Source: Chitinivibrionales bacterium
Lineage (GTDB): Bacteria; Fibrobacterota; Chitinivibrionia; Chitinivibrionales; JANQEN01
DNA length: 64,000 nucleotides
Assembly (NCBI GenBank): GCA_028278335.1
Contig: JANQEN010000240.1
Location: 23,621 to 87,620, forward strand
Direction of reading: 5' to 3'
In this document: positions 1 to 8,516 of the stretch, piece after piece
Layout: every line of letters begins with the position of its first letter
How positions within the stretch are numbered: position 1 is the stretch's first letter
The notes under the pieces: model-generated
Told to the model about the DNA's origin: nothing
The model's input: the letters and a program-made list of their open reading frames with translations, nothing else
Databases searched by the model: none
Program-made: the position numbers and the translations under genes

Positions 1-1
1 T

Positions 2-643
2 TGTGGTGCTGGTACATTACGTCAACTTTGCAAAGCTGGTATCCCCTACCAGGATATTGACATGGTTTGTATCTCTCACTATCATATGGACCATCTTTCT
101 GATCTCTTTGCCCTAATTTGGGCATTACAATGGCCACACTTTAATCGCACCAAGGAGTTAATCTTTATCGGTCCGACAGGGTTTACCCGATTCTTTAATG
201 AACATGTGGCACCACTGGTTTGGAAAACACCCTCAAAATATTTTACCATTGAAATACGTGAGATCGAGGATAAAATAATCTTTGATGATTTTATCATTGC
301 AGCTCTGTCAACCAATCATACAGAGGAGAGTCTTGCCTACAAAATTACAGAAGAGAATCGTTCGTTAGTGATATCAGGCGATACGGATTACTCCCAGGAG
401 TTGATCTCTTTTGCTACAGAAGCAGATCTTTTAATTTTGGAATGCTCCGGAAGCAATGAAGCAAAAGCATCGGGGCATCTTATATCAAAGGAGTGTGGAA
501 CCATTGCACAGAAGGCAAAGGTGAGAAAACTTGTACTGACTCATCTCTACCCAGACTCCTCCGATTCACTCAGACTTGAGGAAACACAACAGGTTTTCTC
601 TAATACCATTCTTGCAGAAGATTTAATGAGCTTTGCGGTATAA
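2..643 (+). CDS. Metallo-beta-lactamase-fold hydrolase (RNase Z-like), 5' end missing
   Basis: The reading frame is open from the first bases of the window, and the residues before the first internal ATG (62) fit the family (CGAGTLRQL), so the true start lies upstream. The zinc-binding HxHxDH motif is seen as HYHMDH just after that ATG. A later Asp (SGDTDYS) and a terminal His (LTHLYP) complete the metal ligands expected of the RNase Z/ElaC-like branch. The visible part is about 213 residues, close to full domain length, so probably only 30-60 residues are missing. Stop at 641-643, 20 bases before the purine permease on the same strand, so co-transcription is likely. The substrate cannot be named; tRNA 3' processing and phosphodiester or lactone hydrolysis are all possible. 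Confidence 0.85.
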   Translation, partial: CGAGTLRQLCKAGIPYQDIDMVCISHYHMDHLSDLFALIWALQWPHFNRTKELIFIGPTGFTRFFNEHVAPLVWKTPSKYFTIEIREIEDKIIFDDFIIAALSTNHTEESLAYKITEENRSLVISGDTDYSQELISFATEADLLILECSGSNEAKASGHLISKECGTIAQKAKVRKLVLTHLYPDSSDSLRLEETQQVFSNTILAEDLMSFAV

Positions 644-663
644 TTATAAGCAAAGGAAATTCA

Positions 664-1968
664 GTGGATACTTTTTTCAAGATTTCTCAGCAAAACAGCA
701 CTGTTAAAACTGAAATTGTAGCAGGTGTTACCAGTTTCTTAACAACCATGTATATCATTATTGTAAATCCTGCAATTATTAGTACGACTGGCATGCCCTT
801 TTCCGGGGTTTTAACTGCTACAATACTGGTGAGCGCATTCTCCAGCATATTAATGGGCGTCTATGCAAAAAATCCCATTATCATTGCACCCGGTATGGGT
901 ATCAATGCGTTCTTTACTTATACTGTTGTCATTGGTATGAAAGTACCCTGGGAGACTGCTCTGGGAGCTGTTTTCTGGTCGGGAATGTTTTTCCTATTGC
1001 TCTCTGTTTTAAATGTACGCACAAAAATTGTGAAAGCAGTTCCCAAGCAGATCCGCTTTGGCATTGCTGGTGGTATCGGGATCTTTATCTGTTTTATCGG
1101 ACTGAACAATGCAGGATTTATTGTATCCAATCCAGCAACGCTCATAGGACTAGGAAAGCTAAATGGTGCAACCCTCACCTTTTTAGTCGGCTTCATTATC
1201 ACCGCAGTTTTAGTTGTTTATCGAGTTAAGGGAGCTCTCATTTTGGGAATCTTAATAACGACAATTCTTTCAATTCCCCTCGGAAGGATATGGGGTGGTG
1301 ATGAGATTATGGTGAATTGGAAAGGATTTCTTGCAGTGCCCGACTTTTCGCTTCTGTTTAAGCTCAACCTTTTCGCGTCGCTAAAACTGTCTCTCATACC
1401 GGTCGTCTTTGCCTTGCTCTTTACTGATCTCTTTGATAGTCTTTCCACCTTTGTGGGAGTTGCTGAAGCAGCAGACCTCAAAGATGACAAGGGAGAACCT
1501 CGTCATGTCAAGGAGTCTTTGATAGTCGACTCTATTGCCACAGTCATATCAGGACTCTTTGGAACCAGTTCCGGAACAAGCTATATAGAGTCCGCCACAG
1601 GTATTGAACAGGGTGGCCGAACTGGTCTTACCGCCATTGTTGCGGGTGTCTTATTTCTTCCTTTCATCTTCTTCTCCCCACTTCTTTCAGTGGTTCCCTC
1701 CATTGCTACGGCTCCAGTGCTTGTTCTTGTGGGCGTATTTATGATGAAGCCGGTCATGAAAATCAACTGGGACCAGCTTGATGATGCCATACCCGCCTTT
1801 TTAGCCCTCATACTTATTCCACTAACCTACTCAATTACCCAAGGGATTATCTGGGGGTTTCTCAGTTGGACAATCATCAAAGTTGCTTTAGGTAAGTTTA
1901 AGGAGGTGCCGCTTATGCTTTTACTCATTGACTTCTTTGCCCTTCTTGCATTATTAAATCATTTATAA
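664..1968 (+). CDS. NCS2-family (AzgA-like) purine permease
   Basis: A 434-residue integral membrane protein with a dozen or more hydrophobic segments. The N-terminus (EIVAGVTSFLTTMYIIIVNP) and the APGMGINAFF motif near residue 80 are hallmarks of the AzgA branch of nucleobase:cation symporters, which import hypoxanthine, guanine or adenine. A second conserved stretch, TDLFDSLSTFVGVAEAA near residue 255, is also typical. Length matches the family. The start is GTG at 664, preceded by an AAAGGA ribosome-binding site about 7 bases upstream. It follows the MBL-fold gene closely. Function as a purine permease is assigned by family; the exact base transported is not determined. Confidence 0.93.
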   Translation: MDTFFKISQQNSTVKTEIVAGVTSFLTTMYIIIVNPAIISTTGMPFSGVLTATILVSAFSSILMGVYAKNPIIIAPGMGINAFFTYTVVIGMKVPWETALGAVFWSGMFFLLLSVLNVRTKIVKAVPKQIRFGIAGGIGIFICFIGLNNAGFIVSNPATLIGLGKLNGATLTFLVGFIITAVLVVYRVKGALILGILITTILSIPLGRIWGGDEIMVNWKGFLAVPDFSLLFKLNLFASLKLSLIPVVFALLFTDLFDSLSTFVGVAEAADLKDDKGEPRHVKESLIVDSIATVISGLFGTSSGTSYIESATGIEQGGRTGLTAIVAGVLFLPFIFFSPLLSVVPSIATAPVLVLVGVFMMKPVMKINWDQLDDAIPAFLALILIPLTYSITQGIIWGFLSWTIIKVALGKFKEVPLMLLLIDFFALLALLNHL

Positions 1969-2094
1969 TTCAGGCTTGTCAAGCAACTCAGTAATTCTAT
2001 ACACTCTATTTTATGTAGCTTCTGTAAGGGCGCAGCACTGGTCCGAATATATTTTAGAGGAAAGAAATCTATTACATATAACGGATTTGAAATA

Positions 2095-3957
2095 ATGGAC
2101 CTAGTCTATATACGGATTATTGTCTCCTCCTTACTCATTGTGGTGGGACTTTACACCTATTTAAAAAATCGGAATTCTCCACGGTCAATAGTGCTCTCCT
2201 TGCTCCTTCTTATTTTAGCAATTGTCGTGTACTTTCACATACCATTGCTTTCTTATACGGTTATCATTCTTTTTGTATTAACCGCTACCTTTCCCCGTTC
2301 GCAAATTGAGAGATATACTTCGCTGGATGCTCAAGATTTTATTACCAGCATAAATGACCTTCCCTTAAATTCACTCTTTTTAGATCCTGAGGGTACTATT
2401 ACTGTGGCAAGTTCAGCGACCACGAACCTTTTGAGCTACAGAGGAGAGGAGCTGATTGGAATAAAATTCAATACCTTAGTAACTGGTAAAAACAAACCAG
2501 AATTCTTGATCGATGACTTTTTAGCTGGTGCCAAAGTAAAGGAGATTTCCTGCACCCTCAAGAAAAAGGATAAAACCTTTTTACCGATTCAACTATCTAT
2601 AACACCAATAAGAAAGGTCGACACCAGCCAATCGGGATATCTGTGTATTCTTTCAAATCAACCGGTTGCCTTAACTGAATTGGAGTCTTTAAAAAAACAG
2701 CTGCAAGAGCGAACAAAGAATCTTACCCAGGCCAACCTTAATCTTGAAAAGGTAATCGAGGAGCATAAAAAAACCGAATTCCAATTAAAGCAATCAATGG
2801 AAAAACTTCGAATTTCAGAGCGATTAAAGGCCCTTGGCCAATTGGCTGGCGGTGTAGCCCATGATTTTAAAAATCAACTTTTTGGAATTGCAGCAAATGC
2901 TCGCCTAATTAAGGGTCGAAGTCGGGACAATGAAAAGGTCCTTGGTTTTGCTGATAATATTATCAACGCCACCCATCACTCTTCTGATCTTACGAAGCAA
3001 CTGCTGGCCTTTGCCCGTAAAGGAACATATCAATGCGTTGCCATTGCGGTTCCACCAATGATCACCAACCTTATCACCCTTTTAGAGCGCACCTTGGACA
3101 AAAAAATAAGGATAACAAGTCAGATATTAGAGCCCAAAGCAACCATTATTGGCGATCCTAGTCAGATAGAGAATGCATTGCTTAATTGCGCATTCAATGG
3201 TCGCGATGCCATGCCAAAGGGTGGCGAGCTCTCATTTATTGTCGAAACGGTCCACCTGGATGAATCCTATTGTAAAAAAAGTGATTATGACATAACCCCG
3301 GGAGACTTTATTCATATCGGGATAAAGGATACTGGCGGTGGAATTGAAAAGGAAAATATTGGCCAAATCTTTGAACCCTTCTTTACAACAAAGGATTTCG
3401 GACATGGTCTTGGTCTTGCAGCCGTGTATGGCACAATCAAGGAACACAATGGTGCAATCACTATTCAATCTGAATTACAACAGGGTACCTTGATAAGTCT
3501 CTATATTCCTTCATCACAGGTGGAGGTACCAAAGAGAGAGAGGACCCGTGAATTGGATCACCTAACCCATCCTGTATCCCTCCTTGTTATCGAAGATGAG
3601 GTGGTCGTTCGGAACGCAACAAACAATACATTACAGGAGTTAGGTTTTACTGTTCATACCAAATCCAACGGCACAGAGGCACTTACGTTTTATTCAGAAA
3701 ACCATAGTTCCATTAACATGGTCCTTCTTGACATGATGCTTCCTGATTATGATGTGGAAGAGCTTTTTGATGCACTCATGTCAATTAACTCAGAGAGCCA
3801 CATTATTCTGTGGTCAGCTCATACTGCTCCAAACACAATCGCTTCGCTCAAGCAAAAAGGCGCTCGAGCATTTATTGATAAAGGAACTGACATTCCTCAG
3901 TTTAAAGAAATAATGCTAGATTTAGTAGAAGAGCTGGAACCTAAGATTCACTCGTGA
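2095..3957 (+). CDS. Membrane-bound hybrid sensor histidine kinase with C-terminal receiver
   Basis: 620 residues. Order: two or three N-terminal membrane segments (residues 6-65), a PAS domain (about 80-190), a coiled coil (195-240), a HisKA dimerisation domain with the phospho-acceptor His256 in GGVAHDFKNQ, an HATPase domain with N box (NCAFNGRDAMPKGG), G1 box (DTGGGI) and G2 box (GHGLGLA), and a receiver domain from about 500 with acidic pair ED, phospho-Asp546 and conserved Lys. The H box has Lys where HDFNN is usual. No periplasmic sensor domain is seen, so the signal is probably sensed in the membrane or by PAS. It ends inside the convergent response-regulator gene (17-base overlap of 3' ends). 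The two may form one signalling pathway, but nothing in the sequence proves it. Confidence 0.93.
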   Translation: MDLVYIRIIVSSLLIVVGLYTYLKNRNSPRSIVLSLLLLILAIVVYFHIPLLSYTVIILFVLTATFPRSQIERYTSLDAQDFITSINDLPLNSLFLDPEGTITVASSATTNLLSYRGEELIGIKFNTLVTGKNKPEFLIDDFLAGAKVKEISCTLKKKDKTFLPIQLSITPIRKVDTSQSGYLCILSNQPVALTELESLKKQLQERTKNLTQANLNLEKVIEEHKKTEFQLKQSMEKLRISERLKALGQLAGGVAHDFKNQLFGIAANARLIKGRSRDNEKVLGFADNIINATHHSSDLTKQLLAFARKGTYQCVAIAVPPMITNLITLLERTLDKKIRITSQILEPKATIIGDPSQIENALLNCAFNGRDAMPKGGELSFIVETVHLDESYCKKSDYDITPGDFIHIGIKDTGGGIEKENIGQIFEPFFTTKDFGHGLGLAAVYGTIKEHNGAITIQSELQQGTLISLYIPSSQVEVPKRERTRELDHLTHPVSLLVIEDEVVVRNATNNTLQELGFTVHTKSNGTEALTFYSENHSSINMVLLDMMLPDYDVEELFDALMSINSESHIILWSAHTAPNTIASLKQKGARAFIDKGTDIPQFKEIMLDLVEELEPKIHS

Positions 3958-4705
3958 CATTATCCTTCTTGAGGATTACCTCTTCGTAGCGAGAAAAGTT
4001 CTTTTCAACAAACTCTATCTGTTGCTTGTAAAATGCCTGTAAGTGAGGATCTGAGTCATCCCTCGTAAAATCATATTCTGGAGCAATAAGCTCTTTGCTT
4101 AATGAAAGGACATAGTACAATGTATAGTAGAGAGGTATGGTAAAGCGCGGAGTAAAGGGTGAATGGGAGACACAGATTCTTTCTAAATTTCTCTTTGACA
4201 TATAGCCTTGATCTGCCCACACAGATGCATCGGGAATAAGATTACTTTTTAGTAAATAATAGGTATTTATATGTTTCGTACCCTTCCCATTAAGGATAAA
4301 TCCCAAAGAGGAGGCTTTACATACATCATCAAACAGAAGTTCCTGTGATTCGGGACTCTTGTCAAAAACCTTCATAGCTCCCTGCTCTAAAGCTTCTGTG
4401 GCAATTGTCATGGAACCTAATCCTGAAAGCATCACCACAAAGGGAAAATGAGGATAGCGTTGCAAGATATCAAAACCACTCTCCTCTTTACCGATAGTAA
4501 TGTCCAAAATCCAGCAATGCCAAGGGTTGTTTGATTCTTCAATAATTTTATAGGCCTCTTGCACCGTATCAGTGGTATGGAGATTAATCAAGGGAGAGCA
4601 AAACATATCCCTGACAACATTGAGAACAACCGATTCGTCATCCACAACTAAAATATTAATACGGTTTTCAAATAGATCGTATATCTCTTGTGCTATGTGA
4701 ATCAT
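3941..4705 (-). CDS. Response regulator: receiver plus AraC-like C-terminal region
   Basis: 254 residues. Receiver domain at about 15-130 with acidic pair D22-D23, phospho-acceptor Asp68 (WILDITIG), a Ser in MLSG and Lys in VFDKS. The C-terminal 110 residues are not a standard OmpR, NarL or NtrC output. The stretch SKRNLERICVSHSPFTPRF around 170-188 loosely resembles the second helix-turn-helix of AraC proteins, so DNA binding is possible but unproven. The start ATG at 4703-4705 follows AGGG at short spacing. Convergent with, and overlapping by 17 bases, the histidine kinase gene. It could equally be a free-standing regulator of the serA side. Confidence 0.8.
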   Translation of the reverse strand: MIHIAQEIYDLFENRINILVVDDESVVLNVVRDMFCSPLINLHTTDTVQEAYKIIEESNNPWHCWILDITIGKEESGFDILQRYPHFPFVVMLSGLGSMTIATEALEQGAMKVFDKSPESQELLFDDVCKASSLGFILNGKGTKHINTYYLLKSNLIPDASVWADQGYMSKRNLERICVSHSPFTPRFTIPLYYTLYYVLSLSKELIAPEYDFTRDDSDPHLQAFYKQQIEFVEKNFSRYEEVILKKDNVTSES

Positions 4706-4763
4706 ATACCCTGTCTATACTGCTATCTTCATGAAATCGTGTAAGCTAGTCAGCACTAAGTTT

Positions 4764-4862
4764 GTTAACTATTTCTTGAATTATGAGGCAACTACTCTTG
4801 CCGGGCACATGCTTCATATTAGGGCTTTAACGTCGGGTATACGTTAGTAACACTAATAGGTG
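4764..4862 (+). repeat. Repeat family E, copy 1 (diverged), in the spacer between serA and the regulator gene
   Basis: The 255-base spacer 4706-4960 has no gene. Within it, a stretch beginning TAACTATT...AATT and ending with ACGTTAGTAACACTAATAGGTG resembles 34066-34133 (TAACTATT...AATT, then ACGTCAGTAGTGCTACTAATAGGTG). The two blocks keep their order, but the distance between them differs. Similarity is only moderate. Confidence 0.35.
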
Positions 4863-4960
4863 AAGAACCATTAATATACATTATCGAAATGGAAAAAGAA
4901 TAATCAAATTGTATGGTCCAGCCAAACAAGAGGGGTTAGCAAAGACCACACAAAATAAAT

Positions 4961-6133
4961 CTATTTGCTTAAAGCGCGAACCATCACAACGCCATCAATA
5001 GTGCGGATTTTATCCAACAAGTTAGTGGTAACATCACTGTCTGTGTCAATTATTGTATAAGCATAGTCGCTTTTATGTTTGTTGAGCATCTCTGCAATAT
5101 TGATCTTACTTTCCGCCAACATAGAGGTTATTTGGCCAACCATATTAGGAATATTTTTGTTTGCAATCAACAATCTCGTGGTATCCTTGCTTCGCTCAAC
5201 CCGACAGTCGGGAAAATTCACTGAGTTTTTAATATTGCCATTCTCGATAAAGTCACGGAGTTGCTTAACTGCCATAACAGCACAGTTTTCCTCAGACTCA
5301 AAGGTTGATGCACCTAGGTGAGGAAAGGCCATGACCTTATCGGTCTTTAACTGGGCTTCATTAGGAAAATCAGTAATATACACAGAGAGCTGATCATTAT
5401 TTAGGGACTCAATAAGATCGGCGCTATTCACCAGTTCACCACGGGAGAAGTTTAAAAGACGGGTGCCTTTTTTTGCTTTGGATAGCAATGATTTATCCAA
5501 CATACCTCGGGTATGTTCATTAAGTGGTACATGCAGGGTTATGTAATCTGATTCTGCCACAAGCTTTTCCAAACTCTCGGCTCGTTTAACACTCCGCGAC
5601 AATCCCCAGGCCGCTTCAACAGAGATATAGGGATCAAATCCACATACTTCCATACCCAACGCCATGGCATCATTAGCCACCATAACGCCTATTGCACCAA
5701 GCCCAACGACACCAAGCTTCTTCCCCTTGATTTCAGGACCAACAAACTGCTTTTTTCCTTCCTCAATCAATTTGGGAACTTTGTCACCCTCTCCAACAAG
5801 ATCCTTAGTCCATACCATACTATTGAAAATTCTTCTGGAAGAGATAAAGAGTGCCGCAAGCACCAACTCCTTGACAGCGTTTGCATTGGCTCCAGGCGTA
5901 TTAAAAACAACAATACCTCGCTCGGTATATTGAGCTATGGGAATATTGTTTACACCAGCACCAGCACGGGCTACACCAAGAACCGACTCCTCGATTGCCA
6001 TGTCGTGCATATTATAACTACGGAGTAGAATACCATCGGGGTTTTCTACTTCTGTACCAATGGTATAGTCTTCATTAGGGAAATAAACCAGTCCCTTGTC
6101 GGATATTTTATTGAGGGTTTGAATTGTATACAT
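4961..6133 (-). CDS. serA: D-3-phosphoglycerate dehydrogenase
   Basis: 390 residues; first committed enzyme of serine biosynthesis, oxidising 3-phosphoglycerate with NAD. The substrate-binding part spans the N- and C-terminal sections of the 2-hydroxyacid dehydrogenase fold. The Rossmann motif GLGAIG lies near 145, the catalytic Arg in NFSRGEL, and the catalytic His in FPHLGAST. A C-terminal ACT domain (about 320-390, NIPNMVGQITSMLAESKINI) suggests serine feedback or allosteric control. This is the short SerA type without the intervening domain. Start ATG at 6131-6133. It is flanked by intergenic DNA on both sides, so it is probably monocistronic. Confidence 0.95.
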   Translation of the reverse strand: MYTIQTLNKISDKGLVYFPNEDYTIGTEVENPDGILLRSYNMHDMAIEESVLGVARAGAGVNNIPIAQYTERGIVVFNTPGANANAVKELVLAALFISSRRIFNSMVWTKDLVGEGDKVPKLIEEGKKQFVGPEIKGKKLGVVGLGAIGVMVANDAMALGMEVCGFDPYISVEAAWGLSRSVKRAESLEKLVAESDYITLHVPLNEHTRGMLDKSLLSKAKKGTRLLNFSRGELVNSADLIESLNNDQLSVYITDFPNEAQLKTDKVMAFPHLGASTFESEENCAVMAVKQLRDFIENGNIKNSVNFPDCRVERSKDTTRLLIANKNIPNMVGQITSMLAESKINIAEMLNKHKSDYAYTIIDTDSDVTTNLLDKIRTIDGVVMVRALSK

Positions 6134-6432
6134 TGTATGCTCCCACTACAATAGTATTAATGTTTGTATAAAATTAGGGGTATAAAATAACTTATGATTG
6201 GGATAAAGGATACAGTGAATATATTATTTCAATAGAAAGTTCACTGGATTTTGAGCCAATAGCTGACGAGAAAATAAAATCCACTGTTGATGAACAGTAA
6301 CAATAATAGTATACTAAGCTCATGAGATTACTGTGAATAGGAAGTAAGGACATCGAATTCTTGCTGGCATTGTTACATTCTCACAAAACACCTTTGCCAA
6401 GGATCAATTAATTAAGTTATGTGGAATATACT

Positions 6433-7410
6433 ATGGCGATAAATGTTGCGGATGTAAAAAAACGACTACTAGCCTTGATTAATGACCCCAATTTGGTAAA
6501 CGAATATATCCGATCCTATGGTCCAAAAATTGACATAAAAAACATCAAAGCTATCAAGGAGAAAAAATCCCAATCCATTCTTATTGAAGAGGAGGGAGAG
6601 GGTATTGATCCCATCTTTGAGCTGCAATTGCAGTGTCCAGTCTGTAATCAACATGATATAGTCTGCTATGAATTAAAGGCTAAGAGTCAACAGATAATCT
6701 ACAATAAATTTATCGTCCCCACCTATAAAGGCGCCTCAGGTCATAGGACAATCAACTATACCATAATTTATACTACAGTTTGCCCCCGGTGTCTCTTTGC
6801 ATCACCCGACAAAAATGACTTTAATCGATCAGGGCACTCAGGTGTAGGGAGTGGCAAATCTCAACTCAGTAATAACATCATCATGATGCTTCAGGAAAAA
6901 ATTGGTGAGCGCAAGGCTCTTCTAAAAAGTGTCACTGATTATGAACAATTTTTCGAACGTCCTCGCACCTTTGAAGCTGCTATCACAAGCCTTCGCCTTT
7001 CAATGCTTCGTGCTCATGTTGAAGCTTGGTTTGAGTCACCCTACAGCTATTATAAACTCTGCTCTTACTCCTTACGGATTGCCAAGATTATTAAGGATTC
7101 CGGTGGTGATAATCGCGAAGTGCTTCGTGAGGCTTTGGGATTTGCAGAAGAGTCATTTAGAACCTCCAACAATCCTTCTGAGGAGATCGAGATGCAGGTG
7201 GTCTATCTTATCTTCTCGCTTTACTTAAAATTGGGTGACCAGAGAAATGCCAACTCCTATCTCCAGGTCTTTTCCAATCTTAAAAACACTCGATTGGCTG
7301 AAATGAAAAGCGACGCTAAGCTCAACACTGTCTCAATAGACAAGTGGGAAGGCAAGGCAAAGTTTCTTTGGGAGGATCGAGATCTGGAAGATCTTTTTAA
7401 AGAAGAGTAG
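6433..7410 (+). CDS. DUF2225 protein (zinc-ribbon plus TPR-like)
   Basis: About 325 residues from the ATG at 6433; an in-frame GTG at 6421 is an alternative and neither has a strong ribosome-binding site. Two Cys pairs, CPVC near residue 68 and CPRC near residue 120, form a likely zinc ribbon interrupted by an insertion. The C-terminal half is helical and TPR-like (AHVEAWFESPYSYYKLCSYS onward). This matches DUF2225 proteins, common in spirochaetes and clostridia and of unknown function. It stands alone, 158 bases upstream of the MoxR-like gene on the same strand. Confidence 0.8.
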   Translation: MAINVADVKKRLLALINDPNLVNEYIRSYGPKIDIKNIKAIKEKKSQSILIEEEGEGIDPIFELQLQCPVCNQHDIVCYELKAKSQQIIYNKFIVPTYKGASGHRTINYTIIYTTVCPRCLFASPDKNDFNRSGHSGVGSGKSQLSNNIIMMLQEKIGERKALLKSVTDYEQFFERPRTFEAAITSLRLSMLRAHVEAWFESPYSYYKLCSYSLRIAKIIKDSGGDNREVLREALGFAEESFRTSNNPSEEIEMQVVYLIFSLYLKLGDQRNANSYLQVFSNLKNTRLAEMKSDAKLNTVSIDKWEGKAKFLWEDRDLEDLFKEE

Positions 7411-7568
7411 ATCTTGGCCATTCGATCTCAAATCTATCTTACAATTATCTTACAGAATTTCCGGACATCATCAAACACACCACGTAGCTAAGAGTATCAT
7501 GCAATAGAGTTATTTATTATATTTGCCATTACATAAATTCAAAATATTTTAACCGAGGATAGAGAGAG

Positions 7569-8516
7569 ATGAAAACAATCTCAATCGATAATGTGGAGCT
7601 TCACCTGTCACATCCACATGCTAAAAGTGCACAGTGGATTGGTCAAGAAGAGGCTCAACGGCAATTACTTGCCTGCTGGTTAACCGTTGATGAGCGCGAT
7701 CTACCCCTGGTACCTCGTATCATTGGTCATCCTGGTGTTGGAAAAACGACCTTGGCCATAGCAACGGCACAAGAACGAAAACAGGATATTTACATCATGC
7801 AATGTACTGCAGATACTCGCCCTGAAGACCTCTTAGTAACACCGGTTCTATCAGAGCAGGGTGCCATCTCCTATCATGCCAGTCCCCTACTATCGGCGGT
7901 TATCACCGGTGGTGTTGCTGTGCTTGACGAGGGAAACCGAATGTCCGAAAAATCCTGGGCCTCTTTGGCTGGTCTATTTGATTACCGCCGAACAGTTGAA
8001 TCGATAATCGCAGGAATTACTATCACAGCCCACTCAGAGTTTCGCGCTGCGGTAACTATGAATGAGGATGAATCAACTTTTGAAATTCCCGATTACATCA
8101 TGTCACGCCTTCAGCCAGGTATTGAGGTTGGCTTCCCCTCTCGAGAAGATGAACTACAAATTTTATCTTACAATATCCCCTTTTGCAAAGAAGAACTACT
8201 CAATCTTTGCGTTGACTTCTTACAGCAGGCTCATGGTTATGATTTGCCCTACTCTATTCGTGATGGTATCAATGCCATCCGCTACACTTTAAAACAAAAG
8301 AAGCAACAGCCCCAGGAGGAGGACAAAAAACTCTTCGAAAATGCAATCAAGCAGATCCTCGGCAATGAAGCCTTAGATTTAGATTCAATAGCTGAAAAGA
8401 GAAAGGCCTCACAAAATCAATCTCCCTACGATGACATTCCTGATGTTAATCTGGGTAACCTCTTTTTCCCAGATAACGACTTGCTTAATCCCGACTCTCC
8501 GGAGGAGCCGGAGTAG
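7569..8516 (+). CDS. MoxR/AAA_5-type ATPase, first gene of a two-gene unit
   Basis: 315 residues. Walker A GHPGVGKTT near residue 54, Walker B VAVLDEGNR near 117, sensor-1 TMNED near 160 and an arginine-finger region (MSRLQPGIEVGF). The AAA core is about 25-230. The last 60 residues are acidic and proline-rich (ending PDSPEEPE), an unusual tail that may dock the partner. MoxR-type ATPases act as chaperones that remodel or load metal into a partner protein, often with a VWA protein; no VWA gene is adjacent here. The start ATG follows GAGAGAG. The stop overlaps the GTG start of the 607-residue gene by one base, indicating translational coupling. Confidence 0.9.
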   Translation: MKTISIDNVELHLSHPHAKSAQWIGQEEAQRQLLACWLTVDERDLPLVPRIIGHPGVGKTTLAIATAQERKQDIYIMQCTADTRPEDLLVTPVLSEQGAISYHASPLLSAVITGGVAVLDEGNRMSEKSWASLAGLFDYRRTVESIIAGITITAHSEFRAAVTMNEDESTFEIPDYIMSRLQPGIEVGFPSREDELQILSYNIPFCKEELLNLCVDFLQQAHGYDLPYSIRDGINAIRYTLKQKKQQPQEEDKKLFENAIKQILGNEALDLDSIAEKRKASQNQSPYDDIPDVNLGNLFFPDNDLLNPDSPEEPE